Made by a program: the position numbers and the translations under genes. From an uncultured Allomuricauda sp. (GTDB lineage: Bacteria; Bacteroidota; Bacteroidia; Flavobacteriales; Flavobacteriaceae), in NCBI RefSeq assembly GCF_947501165.1, contig NZ_CANMUU010000001.1:1426001-1490000 (forward strand): 64,000 nucleotides of DNA, given 5' to 3'. Of the stretch, positions 48,463 to 58,462 are shown piece by piece (the stretch's first letter is position 1; every line of letters starts with the position of its first letter). Under the pieces are notes generated by a model. It had not been told where the DNA came from. It ran no database searches and saw only the letters and a program-made list of their open reading frames with translations.

Positions 48463-49257
48463 CTACCAGCCACCTGAGGCGCCTCCACCTCCAAAGCCGC
48501 CTCCGCCGAAACCACCGCCAAATCCTCCAGATCCGAAACCACCTCCACCGAATCCACCCCCAGAAGAGCGAGAGCTGCGTCCCATATTACTTAATATAAT
48601 CATGTCCCAAATGTCCAATCCAGAACCTCTTCCTCCTCGATTGTTGCCTCCTTTGTTATTTCTGTTTTTACGGGACAAAATAATAAGAATGATGAAGAAT
48701 ATGATAAATGGCAGAAGTGCTTTTAAAGGAATATCTGGTCCATCAGAAAAAGTGCGATCTTCATTAAATTCTCCATTGAGTACTTGAAAAATAGCATCAC
48801 TTCCTTTGTCCAGCCCAGCATAATAGTTGCCGCCCTTGAATTCAGGAATTATTATGGATTCTATAATACGCTTTGATAGAGCATCCGTTAGAGAACCCTC
48901 TACACCATAGCCCGTACTAATGGCGATGCGGCGATCATCCTTAGCTAAAAGAATGAGAACTCCATTATCTTTACTTGCTTGGCCAACTCCCCATTTTTGC
49001 CCCCATTGTGCTCCCAAAAAATTGATGTCTTCTCCTTCGGTCGAACTGATAATGGAAACTACTATTTGTGTGGAAGTGCTATCCGAATACCGAATTAGCT
49101 TTTGTTCCAATGCCTTTTTTTGACCATTTCCCAAGAGGTTCACATAGTCATAAACACTGGTTTGGTTTTTCGGTTTTTCTGGGATGGTAAATTGTCCCCA
49201 GCCAAGAAAACCAACACATAGAAAAAGTACGAGAAGATTACCCTTTAGAAACTGCAT
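48463..49257 (-). CDS. TPM-domain membrane protein with Gly-rich tail
   Basis: 264 residues. Signal peptide (to about residue 21), a TPM domain (about 28-150: VYDYVNLLGNGQKKALEQKL, STQIVVSIISS, DNGVLILLAKDDRRIAISTGYGVEGSLTD), one transmembrane helix (about 180-197) and a C-terminal tail of Gly/Phe/Ser repeats ending GGASGGW. TPM proteins occur with LemA and are linked to envelope stress or photosystem repair in other lineages. Its start overlaps the upstream TPM gene by 20 bp. Confidence 0.92.
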   Translation of the reverse strand: MQFLKGNLLVLFLCVGFLGWGQFTIPEKPKNQTSVYDYVNLLGNGQKKALEQKLIRYSDSTSTQIVVSIISSTEGEDINFLGAQWGQKWGVGQASKDNGVLILLAKDDRRIAISTGYGVEGSLTDALSKRIIESIIIPEFKGGNYYAGLDKGSDAIFQVLNGEFNEDRTFSDGPDIPLKALLPFIIFFIILIILSRKNRNNKGGNNRGGRGSGLDIWDMIILSNMGRSSRSSGGGFGGGGFGSGGFGGGFGGGGFGGGGASGGW

Positions 49258-49675
49258 CGCTCAATTCATTGGTATCTCCATGCTGCCATGGAAAATGTGC
49301 TTCTAATTCTTTTCCCGCAACAAGAACGCCTTCCACAATACCTTTTTTAAAATTCCCATTCTTAAAGTGGGTGGAGATGATTTCTTTGGTGCTTTCCCAA
49401 AAACCTCTGGGAACCACTCTATCTATGCCGCTATCTCCGTAAATAACAAATTTTTTATCCTCCACCGCCACATATAGGAGCACTCCGTTTTCATCTTTGG
49501 TATTATCCATTTTCAAAAAATGGAAGACTTGCTGTGCTCTACTAAAGTGGTCTATTTTAGTGCTACTCTCAATGTGAACTCGTATTTCTCCCGAAGTATT
49601 TTTTTCGGCTTCAAGAATGGCATTGACTATTTCCTGCTCTTCCTCGGCAGAAAGAAACTGTTCAACTTCTGACAT
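49238..49675 (-). CDS. TPM-domain protein (cytoplasmic face)
   Basis: 145 residues, no signal peptide or membrane helix. The TPM domain covers most of the chain (EEQEIVNAILEAEKNTSGEIRVHIE, TKDENGVLLYVAVEDKKFVIYGDSGIDRVVP). It is the middle gene of LemA - TPM - TPM, 2 bp after lemA and overlapping the next TPM gene by 20 bp, so the three are almost certainly coexpressed. Confidence 0.92.
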   Translation of the reverse strand: MSEVEQFLSAEEEQEIVNAILEAEKNTSGEIRVHIESSTKIDHFSRAQQVFHFLKMDNTKDENGVLLYVAVEDKKFVIYGDSGIDRVVPRGFWESTKEIISTHFKNGNFKKGIVEGVLVAGKELEAHFPWQHGDTNELSDAVSKG

Positions 49676-49677
49676 AT

Positions 49678-50298
49678 TTAATCAAATTGAAAATCAACAT
49701 CAGGGGCATCTTCCGCTCCAGGATTAGATTTAAAACGAGGCATTTTTTCGAACCCGAACCAACTGGCAAAAAACTTTCCTGGTAACTTGGAAATATACTT
49801 GTCGTAGATATTCACAGTCTCATTGTAGCGATTCCTTTCAACATTTATTCTGTTCTCTGTGCCTTCCAGTTGTGACTGAAGTTCCAAGAAATTCTGGTTT
49901 GCTTTGATATCGGGATAGCGTTCTACTGAAACCAATAATCTGGATAACGCAGAAGAAAGTCCGGTTTGCGCTTGCTGAAATTGAGCCAATTGCTCAGCTG
50001 AGATGTTATCTATGTCTATTGAGGTTGAAGTAGCTTTGGCTCTAGCTTCAACTACTTCTTTTAGGGTGGACCTTTCAAAGTCGGCGGCCCCTTGTACAGT
50101 CTTTACAAGATTCCCTATCAAATCGCTTCGACGTTGGTACGAACTTTCAACATTTGCCCAAGCCGTTTCAGCATCGGCGCGGTATTCAACTGCCGTATTG
50201 TTGAAACTAAATGCGTATAGGCCTGCAAATGCTCCTAGCAGTATCACAACAATTACGATAATCCCCAAGCATCCAAGCCCTAGAAATCTTTTCTTCAT
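49678..50298 (-). CDS. lemA: LemA family protein
   Basis: 206 residues. An N-terminal membrane helix (about 8-28) is followed by a long four-helix-bundle-like region with the LemA blocks NTAVEYRADAETAWANVESSYQRRSDLIGNLVKTVQG, ARAKATS, LSRLLVSVERYPDIKANQNFLELQSQLEGTENRI and RNRYNETVNIYDKYI. LemA proteins are membrane-anchored with unknown biochemical function, commonly next to TPM proteins. Confidence 0.95.
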   Translation of the reverse strand: MKKRFLGLGCLGIIVIVVILLGAFAGLYAFSFNNTAVEYRADAETAWANVESSYQRRSDLIGNLVKTVQGAADFERSTLKEVVEARAKATSTSIDIDNISAEQLAQFQQAQTGLSSALSRLLVSVERYPDIKANQNFLELQSQLEGTENRINVERNRYNETVNIYDKYISKLPGKFFASWFGFEKMPRFKSNPGAEDAPDVDFQFD

Positions 50299-50364
50299 TT
50301 TCTATTTATTTTGTGTTTATGTATAGTTATTTGATAGGTATTAAAAAAAGCAGTTTTGTTACAA

Positions 50365-50694
50365 CTACAATTGGTCTTTGATCTTAAGAAGCTCAGCCTT
50401 TACCATTTGTAGTTTTTGAATGACTTCAAACTTAGAAAGTGTCTTTTGTTTTTCTTCTTTTAAATGGATTTTAGCGCCTTCCAAGGTAAACCCGCGTTCT
50501 TTCACCAGATAGTAGATGAGTTGTAGATTTTTGATGTCCTCTGGGGTGAATTTCCTGTTTCCCTTAGCGTTCTTTTTTGGTTGAAGCACATCAAACTCCT
50601 TTTCCCAAAAACGAATTAATGAAGTATTTACACCAAATGCTTTGGCCACTTCGCCAATGCCGTAGTACCGCTTTTCAGGAAGGTCTATGTGCAT
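50365..50694 (-). CDS. MerR-family transcriptional regulator
   Basis: 109 residues. The N-terminal MerR winged helix is clear (YYGIGEVAKAFGVNTSLIRFWEKEFDVLQPKKNAKGNRKFTPEDIKNL, about 10-57), followed by a short coiled-coil segment. There is no long effector domain and no effector cysteines, so it belongs to the short MerR type common in Bacteroidota. Its ATG overlaps the M23 peptidase stop (TAATG). Confidence 0.93.
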   Translation of the reverse strand: MHIDLPEKRYYGIGEVAKAFGVNTSLIRFWEKEFDVLQPKKNAKGNRKFTPEDIKNLQLIYYLVKERGFTLEGAKIHLKEEKQKTLSKFEVIQKLQMVKAELLKIKDQL

Positions 50695-51671
50695 TAATCA
50701 AGGGATTGATTCTCTTGGTTGGCAAACTTGAGCATGTTTTCAAACTCTTCGGCCGTCAAACTTCCATAATAGAAGTTAATAGGGTTGATACGCTCGCCAT
50801 CTTTCCAAACTTCGTAGTGTAGGTGAGGGGCTTCAGAACGTCCAGTATTGCCCACAAAACCAATCAAGTCTCCTCGCTTGACCTTTTGACCAACACTTAC
50901 ATTGTATTTGCTTAGGTGGGCATACAAGGTCATATATCCGTAACCATGGTTGAGTCGAATATGCTTGCCATACCCTGATGACCTATTGTCTGCGCGAATC
51001 ACTTCTCCATCTCCAGGCGCGTAAATTGGCACACCTCTAGGAGCTGTAAAGTCCATGCCCCAATGCATTTTTCGTGCTTTGGTAAAGGGGTCGGAACGCC
51101 ATCCAAATCCTGATGCCATTCGTTTAAGGTCTTCGTTACGAACAGGTTGTATTGCAGGAATAGATGCTAAAAGTTTTTCTTTTTCTTCCGCAAGCTTGGC
51201 AATTTCATCCAACGATTTTGATTGGATAACCATTTGTTTTTGGATTATGTCCAGTCGCTTAGTGGCATTGACTATGATTTCCGAATTATTGAAACCCTCC
51301 AAGGACTTGTATCTATTGATACCTCCAAAACCGGCCCTGCGCTGCTCCTCAGGAATAGGATTAGCCTCAAAATACAAACGATAGATATTGTTGTCCCTAT
51401 CTTCGATACTGGCCAAAACCTGCTCAATCTGCTCCATTTTCCGGTTAAGAATATCAAATTGAAGCTCATAATTTTTTACTTCCCTTTCCAACGAAAGCTC
51501 CTTGGGAGTATTTAGCCAACTGGTATTCAATAAAACAATGAGTGATAAAAAACCAAAAAGGGCAGACCCTAGAATGAAGAAGGTGAGATTTCTATATTTT
51601 CTCGACTTCTTGGGTTCTATTTTTCGATACGAGAGCGTATCCGGATCGTAATAGTATTTAACTTTATGCAT
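50694..51671 (-). CDS. M23 family membrane-anchored metallopeptidase
   Basis: 325 residues. A cytoplasmic N-terminus is followed by a single membrane helix (about 29-49), a periplasmic coiled coil (about 58-95 and 132-172) and the M23 (LytM) domain. Zinc ligands and catalytic His are intact: H203 and D207 in HWGMD, H252 in YAH, and H283/H285 in HLH. It should cleave peptidoglycan cross-links, as in division or elongation hydrolases. It overlaps the MerR gene by 1 bp and is divergent from alaS with about 105 bp between starts. Confidence 0.95.
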   Translation of the reverse strand: MHKVKYYYDPDTLSYRKIEPKKSRKYRNLTFFILGSALFGFLSLIVLLNTSWLNTPKELSLEREVKNYELQFDILNRKMEQIEQVLASIEDRDNNIYRLYFEANPIPEEQRRAGFGGINRYKSLEGFNNSEIIVNATKRLDIIQKQMVIQSKSLDEIAKLAEEKEKLLASIPAIQPVRNEDLKRMASGFGWRSDPFTKARKMHWGMDFTAPRGVPIYAPGDGEVIRADNRSSGYGKHIRLNHGYGYMTLYAHLSKYNVSVGQKVKRGDLIGFVGNTGRSEAPHLHYEVWKDGERINPINFYYGSLTAEEFENMLKFANQENQSLD

Positions 51672-51776
51672 GAAGGGAAATTATCCTATTTTTGCCCATT
51701 CTTTTTTATCAAAACAAACAAATATAAAGATTGTTTTGCACAAAGTGTTAAATTTAATAAAACCCTAGCAAATCCA

Positions 51777-54395
51777 ATGACGTCCCAAGAAGTTAGAGCC
51801 CAGTTTTTAAACTTTTTCAAGGGGAAGGAACACAAGATTGTCCCATCAGCCCCCATGGTCATTAAAGATGACCCCACACTGATGTTCACCAACGCAGGTA
51901 TGAACCAGTTCAAGGAATTTTTCTTGGGAAATTCAGAGGCTAAGTCCAAAAGAGTTGCAGATACTCAGAAATGTCTTCGGGTAAGTGGAAAGCACAATGA
52001 TTTGGAAGAAGTGGGCAAAGATACCTACCATCATACCATGTTTGAGATGTTGGGGAACTGGAGCTTTGGTGATTATTTTAAGAAAGAGGCTATTGAATGG
52101 GCTTGGGAATTGCTTACAGAGACCTATAAAATTGATAAAGACAGTCTTTATGTCTCGGTTTTTGAAGGAAGTGATGATGCGGATAATCTGGAAATGGATA
52201 AAGAAGCCTTTGATTTATGGAAAAGGATTGTGCCTGAAGACCGAATTATCATGGGCAACAAAAAGGACAATTTTTGGGAAATGGGCGACCAAGGCCCATG
52301 TGGCCCCTGTTCTGAGATTCACGTAGACATACGTTCCAAAGAGGAGAAAGCTAAAGTGCCTGGTGCAACATTAGTGAATCAAGACCATCCGGAAGTAGTA
52401 GAAATCTGGAATTTGGTCTTTATGCAATACAATCGAAAGGCAGACGGAACTCTGGAAAGTCTTCCCCAAAAGCATGTGGATACAGGTATGGGTTTTGAAC
52501 GTCTCTGCATGGTCCTGCAAGGGGTTAGGTCAAATTATGATACTGATGTGTTCACTCCGCTTATCCGAGAGATTGAAACCATAACCGGGCATAAATACGG
52601 CAACAACGAAGATGTGGATATTGCCATTCGCGTTGTGGCCGATCACGCCAGAGCGGTAAGTTTTGCCATCGCGGATGGACAATTACCAAGCAATAATGGT
52701 GCAGGCTATGTAATCCGTAGAATTTTACGTCGAGCCATTCGATATGGATTTACTTTTTTGGATACTTCTAAACCTTTTATGTACCAGTTGGTCAAGGTTT
52801 TGGGTGAAACTATGGGCAAATCCTTTCCTGAATTAAAAGAACAGTATCAGCTGATTGAAAATGTAATTAAGGAGGAGGAAAACTCATTTCTATCGACATT
52901 GGAACAGGGACTTGTGCTTTTGGATTCGATAATAGCTTCTTCAAAGGACAAGACGATTTCGGGTGGAAAGGCTTTTGAACTTTATGACACCTTTGGGTTC
53001 CCTATCGATTTAACTGAATTGATTCTTGAGGAAAAAGGTCTTCAACTGGATAAAGCTGGTTTTGACAAAGCTCTTCAAGAGCAAAAAGACCGTTCAAGGG
53101 CAGCTTCAGAGATTTCCAAAGAAGATTGGACCGTTCTTGCTTCGGACTTGGAACAGGAGTTTATTGGATATGACAGCCTTGAAACCGAGGTAAAAATTGT
53201 AAAGTACCGAAAAGTAAATACGAAAAAGGATGGTGATCAATATCAATTGGTTTTTAATTTAACGCCTTTTTATGCGGAAGGTGGCGGTCAAGTTGGGGAT
53301 AAAGGGTATTTGGAAGCCCCCAATGGAGACGTAACCTATATTATAGACACCAAAAGAGAGAATAATGAAATTGTTCATTTTTCGGAAACCTTGCCAAAGA
53401 ATATTTCAGAAACTTTCAAGGCTTCGGTAGATAAAAAACAACGTTGGCGAACCGCTAGCAACCACACAGCTACACATTTGTTGCATCAGGGACTTCGAGA
53501 GGTATTGGGCGGTCATGTGGAGCAAAAAGGCTCCGCAGTACATTCCAAGTATTTGCGTTTTGATTTTTCCCATTTCTCCAAGCTATCTGTGAAGGAGTTG
53601 CGGGATGTGGAAAATTTTGTGAATGCACGTATTGAGGGACAGCTCCCGTTGGAAGAAAGTCGAAATGTGCCCATTAAAAAAGCCATGGCAGATGGCGCTA
53701 TGGCGCTTTTTGGAGAAAAATATGGAGATACGGTCCGAACCATACGTTTTGGTCAATCCATTGAACTCTGTGGAGGTACCCATGTGAAGAACACTGGGGA
53801 TATTTGGCACTTTAAAATAGTTTCGGAAGGCGCGGTAGCTGCTGGTATCCGAAGAATTGAAGCGATTACTTCGGATGCGGTCAAAAAGTTCTATTTTGAC
53901 AATAACCGCATGCTCTACGAAATAAAAGACCTCTTAAACAAAGCTCAAGACCCGGTTAAGGCCGTTGAGAGTCTTCAAGATGAAATTGCATCGTTGCGCA
54001 AACAAGTGGAACAGCTTTCCAAAGACAAGGCAAAGGGACTGAAAAACGAACTTGTTGCTGAATTAAAGGACATCAACGGGATTCAATTTTTGGCCAAAAA
54101 GGTCGATTTAGATGCTGCTGCCATTAAGGATATGAGCTTTGAGATGGGGAACCAAATATCCAATCTGTTCCTCTTACTGGGGGCGGATAAGGATGGAAAA
54201 GCATTGTTGTCCTGTTACATTTCGAAGGATTTAGTGTCCAATAAGGGACTGAATGCTGGCAAGATTGTTAGGGAGCTTGGAAAGTTCATTCAAGGCGGAG
54301 GAGGTGGACAGCCCTTTTTTGCAACAGCAGGGGGAAAAAACCCTTCAGGTATTGAAGAAGCCTTTGAACATGCCAGGAGTCTTGTGACCGAATAA
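51777..54395 (+). CDS. alaS: Alanine--tRNA ligase
   Basis: 872 residues from ATG 51777 ([19 protein letters not shown]). An earlier in-frame ATG at 51666 lies inside the M23 gene's 5' end and adds a non-conserved stretch. Class II catalytic motifs are present ([46 protein letters not shown]). The editing domain has [12 protein letters not shown] and [10 protein letters not shown], and the C-terminal DHHA1 region ends [21 protein letters not shown]. Length matches the family. Confidence 0.98.
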   Translation: MTSQEVRAQFLNFFKGKEHKIVPSAPMVIKDDPTLMFTNAGMNQFKEFFLGNSEAKSKRVADTQKCLRVSGKHNDLEEVGKDTYHHTMFEMLGNWSFGDYFKKEAIEWAWELLTETYKIDKDSLYVSVFEGSDDADNLEMDKEAFDLWKRIVPEDRIIMGNKKDNFWEMGDQGPCGPCSEIHVDIRSKEEKAKVPGATLVNQDHPEVVEIWNLVFMQYNRKADGTLESLPQKHVDTGMGFERLCMVLQGVRSNYDTDVFTPLIREIETITGHKYGNNEDVDIAIRVVADHARAVSFAIADGQLPSNNGAGYVIRRILRRAIRYGFTFLDTSKPFMYQLVKVLGETMGKSFPELKEQYQLIENVIKEEENSFLSTLEQGLVLLDSIIASSKDKTISGGKAFELYDTFGFPIDLTELILEEKGLQLDKAGFDKALQEQKDRSRAASEISKEDWTVLASDLEQEFIGYDSLETEVKIVKYRKVNTKKDGDQYQLVFNLTPFYAEGGGQVGDKGYLEAPNGDVTYIIDTKRENNEIVHFSETLPKNISETFKASVDKKQRWRTASNHTATHLLHQGLREVLGGHVEQKGSAVHSKYLRFDFSHFSKLSVKELRDVENFVNARIEGQLPLEESRNVPIKKAMADGAMALFGEKYGDTVRTIRFGQSIELCGGTHVKNTGDIWHFKIVSEGAVAAGIRRIEAITSDAVKKFYFDNNRMLYEIKDLLNKAQDPVKAVESLQDEIASLRKQVEQLSKDKAKGLKNELVAELKDINGIQFLAKKVDLDAAAIKDMSFEMGNQISNLFLLLGADKDGKALLSCYISKDLVSNKGLNAGKIVRELGKFIQGGGGGQPFFATAGGKNPSGIEEAFEHARSLVTE

Positions 54396-54404
54396 AACAA
54401 AAAC

Positions 54405-55061
54405 ATGCGATTCTTTAAATTGAGAACCATGAATTGGAAGTATATAGTTGGTGAAATTCTCCTGATCTTCGTGGGCATTAATCTTGCCATATGGTTCAAT
54501 GATTGGAATTCTTCCAAGACCATTCAAAAGGATAAAGAAATCGCACTTACCAAAATCAAGGAAGAAGTTGAAAACAACCTTCAACAACTTTTGGACAGCA
54601 GGGAACAAAACCAGAAAATACCTCTTTTTTACACAGAACTGGACAGCCTAAAGAATGAAGATGAGGATTTGGTTCTTGACCCCGAGGTTATGAGAGGTTT
54701 TGTTGGAAAATATGCGCACTTTTTTATTGCGATAGATTCAGTACCTACTGTGGATGGGAAATATAAGTATGAAGGGGATACCTTCATCAATCTTGATATT
54801 ACTGATTTGAGCAGCATAGCATGGGATATATCTAAATCCACCGGAATATTTCATGAATTTGGTTTCGATTGTCTTTATCGGATGCAGGGCATGTACAACA
54901 CCCAAGAACTTGTGCAAAACGAACTTCGCAAAGCCACAGAAGCTCTCAGCAATAAATCGATTGATGACTTGGTTCGCATTTTGGGCTTTATGGGCCAGTT
55001 GGAAGAACAGCTTGAGGAACAGTATTTGGATATGATTGAGAATATCGACAACTGTAAATAG
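54405..55061 (+). CDS. DUF6090-like membrane protein
   Basis: 218 residues. A short basic N-terminus leads into a membrane helix (WKYIVGEILLIFVGINLAIWFNDWN, about 11-35) that matches the GEILLVVIGILIALQINNW-like start of DUF6090 proteins of Flavobacteriaceae. A long, mostly helical extracytoplasmic region follows. It starts 9 bp after alaS. Family assignment rests on the N-terminal motif; function unknown. Confidence 0.78.
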   Translation: MRFFKLRTMNWKYIVGEILLIFVGINLAIWFNDWNSSKTIQKDKEIALTKIKEEVENNLQQLLDSREQNQKIPLFYTELDSLKNEDEDLVLDPEVMRGFVGKYAHFFIAIDSVPTVDGKYKYEGDTFINLDITDLSSIAWDISKSTGIFHEFGFDCLYRMQGMYNTQELVQNELRKATEALSNKSIDDLVRILGFMGQLEEQLEEQYLDMIENIDNCK

Positions 55062-55071
55062 TTTCTTAAAA

Positions 55072-56019
55072 ATGAAATTGCAGACTTCTGTTCCCTTTAG
55101 CAAAGCCCAAAACCTCATCGATTATACTAGCACAATTTTTCTGATGGGTTCGTGTTTTTCTGAAAATATTGGAGATAAATTTTCCTATTTTAAGTTTCAA
55201 TCGACCCAAAATCCTTTTGGAATCTTATTTCATCCTTTGGCCATTGAAAAACTGATAACACGTGCCTTAAATGATAAAAAGTATGATGCTTCGGATATTT
55301 TTGAGTTTCAGGAGCGCTGGCTAACTTTTGATGCACATTCCAGTATGGCTCGGAACTCAGGGGAAAACCTAATAGATACGCTGAACAACGCTCTCTTAAA
55401 AACCAAAACCCAGCTTGAAAAGGCTTCGCATGTGATTATTACTTTGGGAACAGCTTGGGTGTATCGGCATTTGACAAGAGATATTATAGTCGCCAATTGT
55501 CATAAAGTCCCGCAAAAAGAATTTGAAAAGAAGCTATTGGGTATCCATGAAATTGTTGCTTCCTTACATCGTATGATTCAGTTGGTTCGTTCTATAACCA
55601 AAAATGCTGAATGCATATTCACTATTTCCCCAGTACGCCATTTGAAGGATGGGTTTGTGGAAAATCAGTTGAGCAAGGCTCATTTGATTGCAGCAATACA
55701 CCAGTTGCAGAATGAAAACACGAACTACTTTCCTTCTTACGAAATTATGATGGATGAACTTCGTGATTATCGATTTTATGATTCAGATATGGTGCATCCC
55801 AATGGGCTTGCCATTGACTATATCTGGGAAAAGTTCATGTCAACTTGGATTTCTGAAGAAGTTTACAGCATTATGAATGAGGTGCAGTCCATTCAAAAAG
55901 GAGTATCGCACAGAGCATTCAATCCAAATTCCGAAGCACACAAAACTTTTGAAAAAAGCCTTCGTGTAAAAATTGAGTATCTTCAAAAAAAATACCCTTC
56001 TATAAAATTCGATACATGA
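55072..56019 (+). CDS. GSCFA-domain protein
   Basis: 315 residues from ATG 55072 (MKLQTSVPFSKAQNLID). An in-frame start at 55036 would overlap the preceding gene and is not needed. The diagnostic GSCFSENI (about 26-33) and the following FGILFHPLAIEKLI, then LGTAWVY and SPVRHLKDG, identify the GSCFA family, an SGNH-hydrolase-like fold of unknown substrate. No signal peptide. The stop overlaps the DUF4230 start (ATGA). Confidence 0.92.
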   Translation: MKLQTSVPFSKAQNLIDYTSTIFLMGSCFSENIGDKFSYFKFQSTQNPFGILFHPLAIEKLITRALNDKKYDASDIFEFQERWLTFDAHSSMARNSGENLIDTLNNALLKTKTQLEKASHVIITLGTAWVYRHLTRDIIVANCHKVPQKEFEKKLLGIHEIVASLHRMIQLVRSITKNAECIFTISPVRHLKDGFVENQLSKAHLIAAIHQLQNENTNYFPSYEIMMDELRDYRFYDSDMVHPNGLAIDYIWEKFMSTWISEEVYSIMNEVQSIQKGVSHRAFNPNSEAHKTFEKSLRVKIEYLQKKYPSIKFDT

Positions 56020-56642
56020 AAAAAGTACTTGCTGGAGCTTTAATTGCACTGGCATCAGTATTTATATATAAGTCTTGCTCCGAAGATAAGGAGCAGACAA
56101 GGATGCTAAAGGAGAGTTCCATGCTTATTCAGCAGCAAATAAAGAATGTCTCCAAGCTGATTGTGTCCGAAGGTCATTTTTCGCAAGTATATAATTACAA
56201 AGAGTCCAAAGAGCTTTTTGGTACGTGGTTTACTGCAGAAAAAAAGGCGTTGGTAGTGGTCAATGCCGAAGTAACCATAGGTTATGATTTAAGTAAACTG
56301 GAGTATGAATTGGATGAAGAGAATAGGATTCTAAAACTCCAAAATTTGCCTCAGCCCGAAATTAACATCCATCCTGATTTTGAATATTATGATATGCAGG
56401 CTGACTACTTCAATCAGTTTAGTGCTAATGATTACAATCAAATAAAGGATACTATAAAAGCATCGCTCTTAAAAAAGGTCAAGACATCATCACTGGTTAC
56501 CAATGCTGAAAACAGATTATTGAGTGAACTTTCCAAAATTTATATACTCACTCAGTCTATGGGTTGGACCTTGGTTTATAATGATGAAGAAATTAAGAAC
56601 GAGGATGTCTTACGGGACCTTGGTAAAACTATGATTGACTAA
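56016..56642 (+). CDS. DUF4230-domain protein
   Basis: 208 residues. N-terminal membrane anchor (about 3-19, with a Cys at 21), then the DUF4230 region: ISSEGHF-like segment LIVSEGHFSQVYNY, KKALVVVNAEVTIGYDLSKLEYELDEENRILKLQNLPQPEI and a helical C-terminus ending at the conserved-looking WTLVYNDEE. It is translationally coupled to the GSCFA gene, and its last 33 bp overlap the 3' end of the convergent hydroxylase gene. Confidence 0.88.
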   Translation: MKKVLAGALIALASVFIYKSCSEDKEQTRMLKESSMLIQQQIKNVSKLIVSEGHFSQVYNYKESKELFGTWFTAEKKALVVVNAEVTIGYDLSKLEYELDEENRILKLQNLPQPEINIHPDFEYYDMQADYFNQFSANDYNQIKDTIKASLLKKVKTSSLVTNAENRLLSELSKIYILTQSMGWTLVYNDEEIKNEDVLRDLGKTMID

Positions 56643-58370
56643 TTCAATACCATCATCAATAAGACGGCCCACGGAAGGGTTTTCCAGTTTCACGTTTTCT
56701 AAATGCTTCAGTATTTCCTTTTGAAGCTTTTCATTTTCTTTTTTCTTGGCCAGCTCATAGATTTCAACAGGTAAGAGCCAATCCAAAGGATGCTCTTCTT
56801 GTACTTCATCAAAAACTTTGCTCATGGAAACTGTAGTGTTTTTTCCCGTCCTCAAATCACGAATTCGCTGATAATAATCTTCTAACTGAAGTCTCTTGGT
56901 ATCTTTTTTAACCTTAATGGTGGTTTCCGTGAGTTCGTGAGTAATTAAATTGAAGCTTTTTAAATCTGCGGGGCCATTGTAGGCTGAAACTATTTCTTGA
57001 CCAACGGCCATGTGATAGTATCCCCAATTGGGTAGGAAAAGTAAAGTGCCGTCGTGGGTTACCGTACAGTCCTTAAAGGTGATAAGAATAATTTTTCCCT
57101 GTAGATTTCTTGTGCCAGTAACAATGGTTCCTTCAACGATTACTCCGCCTTCAAATTCCAAGGACACTTTTTCCCCTTCAAAGATGTTATAGGCCCGTAA
57201 GTCCCTTGGACTCATATCCTCAATAGCCAGATTAATACCTTTTAATTTGCCAATGGGAGAGCCAAATCCCTCAGGATGCTCTAAAATACCATGACCGACC
57301 AATTCTTTTTCCCTGTACGCCAAAGCTGTAGAACCTACAGTTCTAATATAAATGGGTTCTCCTTTATGTTCGATTATGCTGTGGAACTGCCCGGAAATCT
57401 GTATTCCTGTACTTAATTCAACAGTACCCAAGGCTTTGGATTCAATGAGTTTTTGAGCTCCTGAAAGCCCTCCGGTCCTTAAAGCCATAGTATTCGCAAA
57501 ATCTTCTAAAACCTGGCTTAAGTGAGCAAAGTTTGGGGTAACAAATAGCTGCGGTTGAGGTTGGGTAATATCAAAAGGCGTTTTCGCGGCTTCTAAGGTG
57601 TACGGTAATTTTACGACATCGTCTTTTAAGCACCATTCACTTTCTCCAATAGAGGAAAGCAAGCCCGCTCCATAGATTTTGGGGTTTTCCAAAGTCCCAA
57701 TAAGGCCATACTCCACTGTCCACCAGTGCAAATTTCGAATGAGCGCCATTTCACTAGGCATTCCCATATTTTCTTGAAGATATTCAATGTGCTTCTCAGC
57801 AGTCTCGATTTCTTCCTCCGGAGTTCCATGGGCCTCTTTGATAATGGAAAGATGCCTTACCGCTTCATATAGTTCATAATCCTTTGCACTCGAGATGGCT
57901 TTGCAGCCAATTTCACCAAAACGTCTCAAATATTCCGCATATTCAGGATTTGCAATGATTGGTGCATGTCCTGCACCTTCATGAATGATATCTGGTGCCG
58001 GAGTATATTCAATGTTTTCCAATTGTCGAATATCTGAAGCAATCACTAGCACATTATAAGCTTGAAACTCCATAAATGCAGAAGGAGGAATAAATCCGTC
58101 CACAGCAACAGCGGCCCAGCCAATTTCCTTGAGGATACGATTCATACCATACATGTTTGGTATGTCATCAATAGAGATTCCCGTCAAATCCAAACCATTT
58201 ACATAAGAACTGTGGGCCACTTTACTGAGATAGTCCACATTCTTCCGCATTACATATCGCCATACTGCCTGGTCTACGGCTGAATACTGCTCATAATCCT
58301 GAGGTTTTATAAACTGTTTGAGATGTGTGGGAAGCTTGTCCAATATGGGGTTTGACTCGTATGTCATCAT
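56610..58370 (-). CDS. Aromatic amino acid hydroxylase with long C-terminal extension
   Basis: 586 residues. The N-terminal ~290 residues form a biopterin-dependent aromatic amino acid hydroxylase: the iron ligands are H130 and H135 in HEGAGHAP and E220 in WTVEYGLI, and YGAGLLSSIGE (233-243) is the conserved C-terminal end of the catalytic domain. It probably makes tyrosine from phenylalanine in catabolism or pigment synthesis. Ordinary bacterial phenylalanine hydroxylases end near 260-300 residues; here about 290 more follow (beta-rich 320-470, then helices), with no family I recognise. Such extended forms are common in Bacteroidota. A two-ATG start leaves a one-residue ambiguity. Confidence 0.93.
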   Translation of the reverse strand: MMTYESNPILDKLPTHLKQFIKPQDYEQYSAVDQAVWRYVMRKNVDYLSKVAHSSYVNGLDLTGISIDDIPNMYGMNRILKEIGWAAVAVDGFIPPSAFMEFQAYNVLVIASDIRQLENIEYTPAPDIIHEGAGHAPIIANPEYAEYLRRFGEIGCKAISSAKDYELYEAVRHLSIIKEAHGTPEEEIETAEKHIEYLQENMGMPSEMALIRNLHWWTVEYGLIGTLENPKIYGAGLLSSIGESEWCLKDDVVKLPYTLEAAKTPFDITQPQPQLFVTPNFAHLSQVLEDFANTMALRTGGLSGAQKLIESKALGTVELSTGIQISGQFHSIIEHKGEPIYIRTVGSTALAYREKELVGHGILEHPEGFGSPIGKLKGINLAIEDMSPRDLRAYNIFEGEKVSLEFEGGVIVEGTIVTGTRNLQGKIILITFKDCTVTHDGTLLFLPNWGYYHMAVGQEIVSAYNGPADLKSFNLITHELTETTIKVKKDTKRLQLEDYYQRIRDLRTGKNTTVSMSKVFDEVQEEHPLDWLLPVEIYELAKKKENEKLQKEILKHLENVKLENPSVGRLIDDGIELVNHSFTKVP

Positions 58371-58433
58371 TAAAAATTTGGTAGTCTTAAAAATACGAAA
58401 TCCTTTGCGCTTAAAGGAAAGTTGTGATAAAAA

Positions 58434-58454
58434 AACCGCCCTTTAAGGGCGGTT
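58434..58454 (-). terminator. Terminator after DUF4136 lipoprotein gene
   Basis: Stem AACCGCCC / GGGCGGTT (8 bp) with a 5-nt loop, followed on the minus strand by TTTTTTTATC, just past the DUF4136 stop. Confidence 0.88.
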
Positions 58455-58462
58455 ATAATACT

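Noticed and set aside
48463..48580. Gly-rich repetitive stretch as a tandem repeat or CRISPR-like array
   Set aside because: The repetition is explained by the GGF/GGG-rich tail of the TPM protein; unit lengths vary and no spacers are present.
51666..51776. Longer alaS start at 51666
   Set aside because: It overlaps the divergent M23 gene and adds a sequence without AlaRS homology; the family N-terminus begins at 51777.
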